The translations under genes and the position numbers were made by a program. The notes under the pieces were generated by a model. The model did not search any database. It had not been told where the DNA came from and saw nothing but the letters and a program-made list of their open reading frames with translations. From RGIG4608 sp045125655 (lineage in GTDB: Bacteria; Bacillota; Clostridia; Oscillospirales; CAG-272), in the NCBI GenBank assembly GCA_045125655.1, contig JBGVNP010000057.1, forward strand, positions 1 to 35,551: a DNA stretch of 35,551 bases, written 5' to 3'. Of this stretch, positions 1-5,843 are shown piece by piece. Numbering within the stretch: position 1 is the first letter of the stretch; each line of letters opens with the position of its first letter.

Positions 1-55
1 TTAATGTCTCACCATCTAATTTTGTATAAACACTTCTTTTAGGAGCACTAGACAC

Positions 56-673
56 CTAGTTACCACCAACAGCATATCCCATTTGATATTTTCCATTAGA
101 TCCAGAATCCCAGAATAAAAATCTATCTGTATGGTCTCCAAATCTAATTTCAATATGAGAATTATTCGCTCTTTCTAATACATCAATCTTAAATTTAACT
201 GAAAATTCTTTTTTAAGAGGAGTTCCTAAATAAGAAGGATGATTTATCAAATCACCATACCGACAGACCTTACTACCGTAAGCGTCAATAAAAGTTAATT
301 TAATAGAACGGAACACTAAATAATCATTTTCCAACTCTATGCTGCATTCCTTATAATTTACATTGTAAGTAATTGTTTTATTAAAACAATTAGTTATTTC
401 AATGGACGTTGGCTTGATAATCAAATGTCTATTTTTGATGTTCAACCAATTTAGATACAGCATAATAGTTGTAAATAGAAAAATTACTATCCAAGGAATA
501 AACGCATACCAAAATTCCTCAAAGAGCGAAAATATGAACAAAACGCAAACAAAAACATCAACAACTAAAAGCATATATATCAAAAACTTGAGTTCTTTTA
601 TTCTTGATTTATAGTAAGTAGGATTTCTAACAATCCAATCATCAAAAATAACCTTTTCACTATTGTGTTGCAT
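56..673 (-). CDS. Small two-TM membrane protein, function unknown
   Basis: A 205-residue protein that I do not recognise. The ATG at 673 is chosen because AGAGGTG lies 5 bases upstream on the minus strand; an upstream in-frame ATG would have no ribosome binding site and would fall on the promoter. Residues about 25-75 hold two long hydrophobic segments (FLIYMLLVVDVFVCVLFIF and FWYAFIPWIVIFLFTTIML), so the protein should be anchored in the membrane with a short N-terminal cytoplasmic tail. The C-terminal 125 residues are soluble and beta-like, rich in Ile, Lys and Phe, with no catalytic motif I can name. Base composition is noticeably more AT-rich than in the glycogen or ruv genes, consistent with accessory DNA. 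The gene diverges from ssrA and ends in TAG close to the window edge. Reading continues in the same frame beyond that stop. Confidence 0.65.
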   Translation of the reverse strand: MQHNSEKVIFDDWIVRNPTYYKSRIKELKFLIYMLLVVDVFVCVLFIFSLFEEFWYAFIPWIVIFLFTTIMLYLNWLNIKNRHLIIKPTSIEITNCFNKTITYNVNYKECSIELENDYLVFRSIKLTFIDAYGSKVCRYGDLINHPSYLGTPLKKEFSVKFKIDVLERANNSHIEIRFGDHTDRFLFWDSGSNGKYQMGYAVGGN

Positions 674-692
674 AGCATCACCTCTTTTATTT

Positions 693-721
693 ATGATACC
701 ATACTTCCATAAAAATAGCAA
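693..721 (-). promoter_or_regulatory. Promoter of the small membrane protein gene
   Basis: On the minus strand TTGCTA and TATCAT are separated by 17 bases and lie just upstream of the AGAGGTG ribosome binding site. The match to sigma-A boxes is good but not perfect. Confidence 0.5.
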
Positions 722-734
722 GAAAAATTTGTTT

Positions 735-777
735 TTGACAAAAATCTATTGATTATTTTAATAAAATATGATATTAT
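735..777 (+). promoter_or_regulatory. ssrA promoter region
   Basis: Two overlapping sigma-A-like arrangements precede tmRNA: TTGACA (735-740) with TTAATA 17 bases later, and TTGATT (749-754) with TATTAT (772-777), also 17 bases apart. The second would start transcription near 784, a few bases ahead of the mature 5' end, as expected for a precursor trimmed by RNase P. I cannot say which is used. Confidence 0.5.
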
Positions 778-878
778 TAATCATCATACACGGGCTCGTA
801 ATGGTTTCGACGGGGATTTTGAGGTATGATAAGCGTGGCGGGCTGAGTAATCCCGATAACTGCTCAAATTTTAAATTA

Positions 879-911
879 AACGACAACAATAACGTTGCAA
901 TGGCTGCCTAA
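879..911 (+). other. tmRNA tag-peptide reading frame
   Basis: The codons read NDNNNVAMAA followed by TAA. The resume codon is uncertain: AAC at 879 or TTA at 876 would fit, and the usual G-starting codon is absent. The tag ends in M-A-A rather than the commoner L-A-A. The Asn-rich middle is typical of clostridial tags. Confidence 0.8.
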
Positions 912-1165
912 TTGATGCGCCGTAAGGCGCTTCAATCGGCAGTGCTGTAGCCTGCGGGCTACCCGTTCCTCCGCAGAGGACCACGACTGCGGACTGAGCG
1001 TCATCGTAGTGGTGAACTTGCATCGGTGGTCGCACCTGAACCGATCAAGCACAAAGGTGCTACGGACTGCTTGTTGCCTGTCAGTTGGCGGCGAGTAGTG
1101 GGAAATAATAAAAACTGACTGCCCACGGAGAAGGTCATATCAAGAGGTTTTCGGACAGGGGTTCG

Positions 1166-1183
1166 ATTCCCCTCGGGTCCACC
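1166..1183 (+). repeat. Left direct repeat inside the ssrA 3' end (att-like)
   Basis: ATTCCCCTCGGGTCCACC is the T-arm and acceptor end of tmRNA. It matches 1867-1884 at 17 of 18 positions. Duplication of the 3' end of ssrA or of tRNA genes is the known scar of integrase-mediated insertion. Confidence 0.6.
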
Positions 1184-1268
1184 AAAAGCGCCACGTTGTG
1201 GCTAAAAGAAGAAAGAAGAAATAATAAAGAATAAATAATAAAATTTTAAGATTTTATTTGGCGCTTTT
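1184..1268 (+). terminator. Candidate ssrA terminator with a very long loop
   Basis: AAAAGCGCCA (1184-1193) is the exact reverse complement of TGGCGCTTTT (1259-1268), and T-rich sequence follows. The 65-base loop is unusual for an intrinsic terminator. It contains AT-rich DNA that itself belongs to another inverted repeat, as though the loop had been expanded by an insertion. A shorter hairpin, GCCAC-GTT-GTGGC (1190-1202), competes with it but has no U-tract. Confidence 0.4.
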
Positions 1269-1308
1269 GTATTATTCTTTCTTCTTTTTTCTTTATTATT
1301 TATTCTTT
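1205..1308. repeat. AT-rich inverted repeat upstream of the four-helix-bundle gene
   Basis: AAAGAATAAATAATAAA (1226-1242) is an exact inverted copy of 1292-1308. The flanking AAGAAGAAAGAAG and CTTTCTTCTT stretches extend the symmetry imperfectly. The right arm ends 16 bases before the ATG of the four-helix-bundle gene. Confidence 0.6.
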
Positions 1309-1324
1309 AAAAGGCGGATAATAT

Positions 1325-1684
1325 ATGGAAAAGGAGAATGCTTTATTAAATAAATCACTTTCTTTTGCAGCAAGAATTGTTAAGCTACACAAGTATTTGA
1401 CTAAAGAAAAACACGAAAACATAATTTCAAAGCAAATAATTAGGAGTGCTACAAGCATCGGCGCAAACGCAAATGAAGCTGTATATGGCATTAGCAAAGC
1501 GGATTTTATTGCTAAACTTCAAATTTCATTAAAGGAATGCGCAGAAACCGAATATTGGCTACGCCTACTTATATTATCCAACTATTTGACTGAATCCGAA
1601 GGTAATTCACTTTTGACCGATTGTTTGGAAATAAAAAGGATATTAATATCCACTCTCAATACTGCCAAGCAAAACAAGGATTGA
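1325..1684 (+). CDS. Four-helix-bundle protein (23S rRNA intervening-sequence / S23 family)
   Basis: A 119-residue, almost entirely helical protein matching the four-helix-bundle family first found in intervening sequences of bacterial 23S rRNA. Recognisable features are the N-terminal segment ending in LHKYL, the QIIRSATSIGANANEA stretch (about residues 37-52), the KADFIAKLQISLKECAETEYWLRLL helix (about 59-83) and a charged C-terminal helix. Its length is normal for the family. Biochemical function is not established; members probably assemble as pentamers and bind nucleic acid. The start is supported by AAAAGGCGG 7 bases upstream. The gene stands alone between the two copies of the ssrA 3' end, next to inverted repeats and followed by a terminator. 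It therefore looks like cargo of a small insertion at ssrA and not part of an operon. Confidence 0.85.
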   Translation: MEKENALLNKSLSFAARIVKLHKYLTKEKHENIISKQIIRSATSIGANANEAVYGISKADFIAKLQISLKECAETEYWLRLLILSNYLTESEGNSLLTDCLEIKRILISTLNTAKQNKD

Positions 1685-1698
1685 TATTATTATTTATA

Positions 1699-1733
1699 GG
1701 AGCACTTTATAAAGTGCTCCCTTGTTATTTTTT
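1699..1733 (+). terminator. Intrinsic terminator of the four-helix-bundle gene
   Basis: A perfect 22-base palindrome (1699-1720, two halves GGAGCACTTTA and TAAAGTGCTCC) is followed by CTTGTTATTTTTT, 15 bases after the stop codon. Confidence 0.75.
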
Positions 1734-1745
1734 CGTAAGATAAAA

Positions 1746-1884
1746 CGAGGGGAATCGAACGCAGTGAAAAAACAACACAGTGTGTTGCTTTTGAACGGTG
1801 ACCGAAGGATTTTGCGAGGCATAACTTCACCACTTTTGCTCCTGCCCTCGCAAAATCCAAGAGCGAATTCCCCTCGAGTCCACC
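1746..1884. repeat. Nested palindrome built from ssrA T-arm sequence
   Basis: The outer arms are CGAGGGGAAT at 1746 and ATTCCCCTCG ending at 1876. The inner arms GGATTTTGCGAGG (1807-1819) and CCTCGCAAAATCC (1846-1858) match perfectly over 13 bases. The left arm, 1746-1760, is an exact inverted copy of tmRNA positions 1161-1175. I see no credible gene inside. Confidence 0.65.
1867..1884 (+). repeat. Right direct repeat, degenerate ssrA 3' end copy (att-like)
   Basis: ATTCCCCTCGAGTCCACC differs from 1166-1183 by a single G-to-A change. It has no tmRNA body in front of it, so it is a leftover copy and not a gene. Confidence 0.6.
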
Positions 1885-1905
1885 GCTCATTTTATCGCAA
1901 GAGAG

Positions 1906-1938
1906 AAAAAGCTGCAGAGCCGAGGCTCTGCAGCTTTT
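1906..1938 (-). terminator. Terminator of the alcohol dehydrogenase gene (bidirectional shape)
   Basis: A 15-bp stem, AAAAGCTGCAGAGCC with GGCTCTGCAGCTTTT, has a 2-base spacer. On the minus strand it ends in TTTTTCTCTC. It lies 12 bases beyond the stop at 1951. Confidence 0.8.
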
Positions 1939-1950
1939 GATTGTGTTATA

Positions 1951-3168
1951 CTAGAAATCAACGTCAAGGTCGTAGTAACAGCACTTAAGGAGCTTTTCCA
2001 TCTCCTCAACAGAGGGTTGACGCGGGTTAGAGCCTGTGCATGCGTCTGCAACAGCATTCTTTGCGATCTCGGGAAGTCTTGCAAGGAATACGTCCTCGGG
2101 AACAAAGCCCTGCTCGCAAGGATAGCTGTCTGCACCATAGTGCTTAATGCACTGGGGAATATTAAGGTCGCTGTTCATCTGACGAAGGAATGCAATAAGA
2201 TTTGCAACCTTTTCATCATCATTTGCGCCGCCAAGACCCATATAGTCAGCAATTACACCGTAACGAGTCTTCGCAACGTCATTCTTTGCATTGAATGCGA
2301 TAACCTTGGGAAGATACATTGCGTTAGCTGCGCCGTGGATAATGTGTGCGCCGTAATCGTCAAATGCAGCACCTGTCTTGTGAGCCATAGAGTGAACGAT
2401 ACCGAGAAGAGCGTTTGAAAAAGCCATACCTGCAAGACACTGAGCGTTATGCATAGAAGCTCTCTTTGTCATATCACCGTTGTAAGATCCAACAAGATCT
2501 CTCTGGATCATTGTGATCGCAAAAATTGCAAGAGGATCTGTAAACTCACAATTAGCAGTTGAAACGTATGCTTCAACTGCGTGAGTGATAGCATCCATAC
2601 CTGTATGTGCAACAAGCTTTTGGGGCATTGTTTCAGCGAGGTCGGGGTCAACGATAGCAACGTCGGGAGTGATCTCGAAGTCTGCAAGAGGATATTTGAT
2701 ACCCTTATCGTAGTCTGTGATTACAGAGAATGCTGTAACCTCTGTAGCCGTACCGGATGTAGAAGGAATAGCTACAAATTTAGCCTTGTGGCGAAGCTCG
2801 GGAATGCCGAATACTACGCACATCTGCTCGAATGTAATTTCAGGATATTCGTACTTGATCCACATTGCCTTTGCAGCGTCAATGGGAGAACCGCCACCCA
2901 TAGCAACGATCCAGTCGGGTTCAAATTCAGCCATAAGAGCCGCACCGTTCATTACTGTTGTAACAGAGGGGTCGGGCTCAACACCTTCGATAATTTTAAC
3001 TTCCATTCCTGCTTCCTTGAGATAATCTTCAGCTCTCTGAAGGAAACCGTTGCGCTTCATTGCGCCGCCGCCAACTACGATGACAGCTTTTTTACCCTTA
3101 AGATTCTTAAGGTTTTCAAGTGCTCCCTTTCCGTGAAAAAGGTCGCGAGGTAGAGTAAATCTTGCCAT
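1951..3168 (-). CDS. Iron-containing alcohol dehydrogenase
   Basis: A 405-residue group III (Fe-type) alcohol dehydrogenase, which reduces an aldehyde to an alcohol with NAD(P)H to recycle cofactor in fermentation. The N-terminal nucleotide-binding half contains VVGGGAMKRNG (about 32-42) and MGGGSPIDAAKA (about 90-101). The metal ligands by family alignment are D192 and H196 in GMDAITHAVEAY, H259 in GIVHSMAHK, and H278 in HIIHGAAN. The spacing between the last two histidines is about five residues longer than in E. coli FucO. The ATG at 3168 has GGAGG 8 bases upstream; an ATG five codons earlier lacks one. It is a single-gene unit with its own promoter and terminator. A Rex-like site covers the -10 box, which suggests control by the NADH/NAD ratio. 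The exact substrate (ethanol, butanol or a diol) cannot be read from the sequence. Confidence 0.93.
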   Translation of the reverse strand: MARFTLPRDLFHGKGALENLKNLKGKKAVIVVGGGAMKRNGFLQRAEDYLKEAGMEVKIIEGVEPDPSVTTVMNGAALMAEFEPDWIVAMGGGSPIDAAKAMWIKYEYPEITFEQMCVVFGIPELRHKAKFVAIPSTSGTATEVTAFSVITDYDKGIKYPLADFEITPDVAIVDPDLAETMPQKLVAHTGMDAITHAVEAYVSTANCEFTDPLAIFAITMIQRDLVGSYNGDMTKRASMHNAQCLAGMAFSNALLGIVHSMAHKTGAAFDDYGAHIIHGAANAMYLPKVIAFNAKNDVAKTRYGVIADYMGLGGANDDEKVANLIAFLRQMNSDLNIPQCIKHYGADSYPCEQGFVPEDVFLARLPEIAKNAVADACTGSNPRQPSVEEMEKLLKCCYYDLDVDF

Positions 3169-3235
3169 TTTTAATGCCTCCAAATGTTTTTTATTTTTAG
3201 TTTATAATTTAAATGTTCGAGTATTCCGCCCGACA

Positions 3236-3253
3236 TTGTTAATTTTATCACAA
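3236..3253. promoter_or_regulatory. Rex-like redox operator over the -10 box
   Basis: TTGTTAATTTTATCACAA fits the Rex consensus TTGTGAANNNNTTCACAA closely: half-sites TTGTTAA and, on the other strand, TTGTGAT, with 4 bases between. It spans the -10 hexamer of the alcohol dehydrogenase promoter, where a bound repressor would block RNA polymerase. Rex control of fermentative alcohol dehydrogenases is well established in Clostridia; its action here is inferred. Confidence 0.65.
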
Positions 3254-3270
3254 ACTTTGCGTTTTGTCAA
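3242..3270 (-). promoter_or_regulatory. Alcohol dehydrogenase promoter
   Basis: On the minus strand TTGACA (3265-3270) and TAAAAT (3242-3247) are 17 bases apart. The start point would be near 3235, leaving a leader of about 65 nt before the ATG. Confidence 0.75.
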
Positions 3271-3614
3271 TAGCTATATTGAAATTACTATAAATAACCT
3301 ATATTGCATCTGCACATCTATTCCCTATTGAGCTAATTAACCAAAGTTAAGATATCGACATTATCGCAAGAAAATGACGGATCGATTAGCTATCTCGTGT
3401 TTTTATTTATCAATGCCATATTCTCTATTATACAATACAAGATAATATAAAAAAGCATCGGATTTCTCCGATGCCTGTATCAAAAACGCCAATACTATTA
3501 ATATGTGGCTGAAACTTGAGTTTAATTCACCGCGTGGGGCACTAAAAATAGTGTTACGGATTTACTCTCGTTGCTCACAGGGTGTGTATTGATATAAAAC
3601 CATGGCGTTGATAC
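3271..3614. other. Intergenic region without a recognised gene
   Basis: AT-rich spacer between the alcohol dehydrogenase promoter and the SLOG gene. It holds the minus-strand terminator at 3448-3474, a small hairpin CACTA-AAAA-TAGTG near 3541-3554, and a 7-base inverted pair AACGCCA/TGGCGTT near 3485 and 3603. I find no open frame with a ribosome binding site. Confidence 0.5.
3448..3474 (-). terminator. Terminator downstream of the SLOG gene
   Basis: GCATCGGA and TCCGATGC form an 8-bp stem. On the minus strand it is followed by a run of six T. It lies about 140 bases beyond the SLOG stop codon, so the transcript would have a long 3' untranslated region. Confidence 0.6.
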
Positions 3615-4070
3615 CTATTTAATTGCGAGGTTGACAATTTTTATTCTTTTTGTTTGGGCATATTTCAGAGCCGTCATAGCACCGCCCTGCCTGTTTTCTT
3701 CAACGTAGCAAATAAGAAAGTCACAGTTATCCATCAACCATTCGTTCCGCTTTTTTATCGCTGATTTGAAATGAGTATAGTTATCCAATGGATAGATGAT
3801 TTCGTCATAATACTTTTCAAAATAACATTCGTCCTTTGATTTGTAGGGTAAGATGAGGTTGAGCGAGCTGTTTTGCGTTCCGTATTTTTTCTGTGCGCGT
3901 TTGATTGCCGATGCCGTAGAAATGTCAAAATCGCCGTTGCGCCCGAGGTTGAACTCAACGAATTCATATCTGTGGAGCAAATCCAAAACAAGCTCCTCAA
4001 TTTTATTTTCAACGTATATTATATCACGAATTTCTCTGTGACCGATGAAAGCAACTCGAAAAATATCCAC
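3615..4070 (-). CDS. SLOG-fold nucleotide-binding protein (DUF1273-like)
   Basis: About 151 residues resembling short SLOG/DUF1273-like proteins of Clostridia. These have a Rossmann-like fold thought to bind nucleotides or their derivatives. Visible motifs are VAFIGHREI near the N-terminus, the NLGRNGDFD loop, a LNLILPYKSK strand and the C-terminal CDFLICYVEENRQGGAMTALKYA block, whose GGA turn is typical of the fold. The start is uncertain. GTG at 4070 directly precedes the conserved strand and has a weak GGGTG upstream; frames starting earlier would run through a terminator hairpin and a structured RNA. The gene is alone, preceded by a leader RNA with its own promoter and an intrinsic terminator that ends about a dozen bases before the GTG. 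Expression therefore probably needs read-through. No specific ligand or pathway can be assigned. Confidence 0.7.
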   Translation of the reverse strand: MDIFRVAFIGHREIRDIIYVENKIEELVLDLLHRYEFVEFNLGRNGDFDISTASAIKRAQKKYGTQNSSLNLILPYKSKDECYFEKYYDEIIYPLDNYTHFKSAIKKRNEWLMDNCDFLICYVEENRQGGAMTALKYAQTKRIKIVNLAIK

Positions 4071-4081
4071 CCAAAGCACCC

Positions 4082-4114
4082 AAAAACAAAAAGTGCGCCC
4101 CCGAAGGAACGCAC
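4082..4114 (-). terminator. Intrinsic terminator or attenuator before the SLOG gene
   Basis: On the minus strand GTGCGTTCC-TTCG-GGGGCGCAC makes a 9-bp stem (with U-G pairs) capped by a UUCG tetraloop, followed by TTTTTGTTTTT. It lies between the promoter at 4250-4278 and the SLOG coding region. Confidence 0.8.
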
Positions 4115-4243
4115 CAAAAAATGTTTCCCTCACATTAGTTACCACACGAATGCCCACCAATAACGGTATAGGAAAAGAGAGAAAACACTTTTTAACAAAA
4201 GTATTTTCCCGTTATTATGGGCATTATATTCAATTCGTGTGGT
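4082..4243 (-). ncRNA. Candidate structured leader RNA or small RNA, about 160 nt
   Basis: A promoter with a start near 4243 and a terminator at 4082-4114 delimit a transcript of about 160 nt. Bases 4141-4243 fold back on themselves. ACCACACGAAT (4141-4151) pairs over 11 bases with 4233-4243, ATGCCCA (4150-4156) with 4218-4224, AATAACGG (4159-4166) with 4209-4216, and the tip carries a further A/T-rich hairpin. I do not recognise it as a known riboswitch or T-box. It could be an attenuating leader for the SLOG gene or a free-standing regulatory RNA. Confidence 0.6.
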
Positions 4244-4249
4244 GCAATT

Positions 4250-4278
4250 ATTGTAGCACAATTTTGGAATTTTGTCAA
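4250..4278 (-). promoter_or_regulatory. Promoter of the leader RNA / SLOG gene
   Basis: On the minus strand TTGACA (4273-4278) and TACAAT (4250-4255) are 17 bases apart, a near-consensus sigma-A promoter. Confidence 0.8.
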
Positions 4279-4295
4279 TATCACAATAAAAAAGC

Positions 4296-4330
4296 ATAGA
4301 AAAAGTGCTATCCTTTCGGACAGCACTTTT
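4296..4330 (-). terminator. Terminator of the smpB-DUF1846 operon
   Basis: AAAAGTGCT/AGCACTTTT arms with an inner TCC/GGA pair flank a short loop. On the minus strand the stem ends in TTTTTC. It begins 4 bases beyond the DUF1846 stop. Confidence 0.8.
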
Positions 4331-4334
4331 ATTT

Positions 4335-5828
4335 TTATCCAATAAATATCTCTTTGATCTGATATTTCGGTTCGCAGGTCACGTTAAGTCCGAGCTTTTT
4401 GAGGACTTCCATATCTGCGCTTGGGAGCATCACGGTTGAGTGAATATCACATCCCGCGAGCAGTGGCAAGTGCTTAAGCACGTATGCCGCAGTTGCAGAG
4501 GTATGCGCCGAGATTGAGAGTGCAATCAAAATCTCGTTTACGTTCAGCTTTTTATATGTTCTTGAAAGATACTGACATTTAAGCTCACGAACGGGCTCGA
4601 TTACCTCGGGTGCAAGCAAATGTATCTCATCAGGAATGCTCGTTATCTCCTTAAGGGCATTGAGGAGCATTGCAGACACACTTTCAAGAAGCTCTGTGGA
4701 TTTACCTGTGATGATACGTCCGTCTGCAAGCTCGATTGCCGCCGCAGGCACGCCCGTTTCCGCGCTCTTTTTCTTCGCCGCATCAACTACCTTTCGGTAA
4801 TCTTTAGTAATGCCCGCTTGCTGCATAAGTAATTCTATCTTCTGCACGGTGCTTCTGTTTTTCTCGGTATCATCATCCCTACACGCGCAAAGAGCATCGT
4901 AATAACGGCGCACGATCTCACGCTTTGATGCATCTATAATATCATTATCGTCAACTATGCAGTTTCCAACCATATTCACTCCCATATCAGTGGGAGAAAA
5001 ATACGGAGAATTATTATCGTAAATTCCCTTGAATATCGCATCGAGCACGGGGAAAATTTCAACGTCGCGGTTATAGTTTACCGCAAGCTCGCCATATTTT
5101 TCAAGGTGATAGGGGTCTATCATATTAACGTCATTAAGATCGGCTGTAGCCGCCTCATAAGCAAGGTTTACAGGATGGCGAAGCGGTTTATTCCATATTG
5201 GAAATGTCTCAAATTTAGCATATCCCGCCTTGATTCCGCGCTTATTGTCATTATAGAGCTGGGAAAGACAAACTGCCATTTTTCCACTTCCCGGACCGGG
5301 GCCCGTAACTATAACAAGCTCTCTTTCTGTTTCGATATACTCGTTCTTGCCAAAGCCGTCATCGCTGACTATCTTCTCAACGTTTGAGGGGTATCCCTTG
5401 ATTGTATAGTGGTGATATATCTTTATTTCGCGCTCCCTTAATTTGCGCTCGAACTTAGCAACCGCAGGGTGCGCCGACTCGAATCTTGTAAGCACTACGC
5501 TGCCTACGAATAGGTCAACGTTGCGAAAGGCGTCTATAAGTCGAAGCACGTCAAGATCATAAGTAATTCCAAGATCACCGCGGATCTTATTTTTTTCAAT
5601 ATCGTCGGTATTGACAACTATCACGATCTCCGCTCTATCCTTAAGCTGAAGAAGCATTTGGAGCTTGGAGTCGGGCTTGAAGCCGGGCAAAACTCTACTC
5701 GCATGGTAGTCGTCAAAAAGCTTTCCACCAAATTCAAGATAGAGCTTTCCGCCAAATTTATCAATCCTATCCTTGATATGCTTGGACTGTAATTCAATAT
5801 ATTTTTGATTATCGAAGCTGATATTCAT
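4335..5828 (-). CDS. DUF1846 (UPF0371) family protein
   Basis: A 497-residue cytoplasmic protein of the DUF1846 family, near the usual family length of about 500. Structures exist for the family but its reaction is not established as far as I know. The opening NISFDNQKYIELQSKHIKDR, the LYLEFGGKLFDDYHASRVLP segment and the glycine-rich TGPGPGSGKMAVCLSQLY loop (about residues 174-191) are characteristic. That loop resembles a Walker A motif but lacks the final Ser/Thr. The AVNYNRDVEIFPVL and SPTDMGVNMVGNC stretches are also typical. No signal peptide or membrane segment is seen. It starts 15 bases after smpB, with AGGTAAG upstream of the ATG, and is the last gene before a terminator. The link to smpB is positional only. 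Confidence 0.9.
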   Translation of the reverse strand: MNISFDNQKYIELQSKHIKDRIDKFGGKLYLEFGGKLFDDYHASRVLPGFKPDSKLQMLLQLKDRAEIVIVVNTDDIEKNKIRGDLGITYDLDVLRLIDAFRNVDLFVGSVVLTRFESAHPAVAKFERKLREREIKIYHHYTIKGYPSNVEKIVSDDGFGKNEYIETERELVIVTGPGPGSGKMAVCLSQLYNDNKRGIKAGYAKFETFPIWNKPLRHPVNLAYEAATADLNDVNMIDPYHLEKYGELAVNYNRDVEIFPVLDAIFKGIYDNNSPYFSPTDMGVNMVGNCIVDDNDIIDASKREIVRRYYDALCACRDDDTEKNRSTVQKIELLMQQAGITKDYRKVVDAAKKKSAETGVPAAAIELADGRIITGKSTELLESVSAMLLNALKEITSIPDEIHLLAPEVIEPVRELKCQYLSRTYKKLNVNEILIALSISAHTSATAAYVLKHLPLLAGCDIHSTVMLPSADMEVLKKLGLNVTCEPKYQIKEIFIG

Positions 5829-5843
5829 TTTCTCTTACCTGCT

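Larger units (their letters stand above)
792..1184 (+). ncRNA. ssrA: tmRNA (SsrA), trans-translation RNA
   Basis: This RNA of about 393 nt rescues stalled ribosomes by acting first as an alanine tRNA and then as an mRNA for a degradation tag. The 5' end GGGCTCGTAATGGTTTCGAC carries the conserved tmRNA signature, and the 3' end has the T-arm GGTTCGATTCC followed by CGGGTCC and an encoded ACCA. GGGCTCG pairs with CGGGTCC through G-C and G-U pairs to make the acceptor stem. An internal frame encodes a tag ending in AMAA and TAA (879-911). The GC-rich middle (about 915-1090) is where the pseudoknots would fold. The protein partner SmpB is encoded at 5844-6311. A partial second copy of the 3' end lies at 1867-1884. 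Confidence 0.97.

Noticed and set aside
1746..1884. A tRNA gene on the minus strand
   Set aside because: T-arm and acceptor-like pieces are present, but no D-arm, anticodon stem or complete cloverleaf can be drawn.
1722..1940. Small open frames over the palindromic segment after the four-helix-bundle gene
   Set aside because: They cross inverted repeats and a terminator, lack a ribosome binding site, and encode Arg/Ser-rich sequence with no family resemblance.
3485..3614. Small AACGCCA/TGGCGTT pairing and the CACTA-AAAA-TAGTG hairpin as a riboswitch
   Set aside because: The pairing is only 7 bp over about 110 bases, and no known aptamer signature or following gene on the plus strand supports it.
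4082..4243. 6S RNA or T-box identity for the structured RNA
   Set aside because: It has no large symmetric central bubble as expected of 6S RNA, and no T-box GGTGGNACCGCG element or specifier loop. The downstream gene is not an aminoacyl-tRNA or amino acid gene. A model search could reverse this.
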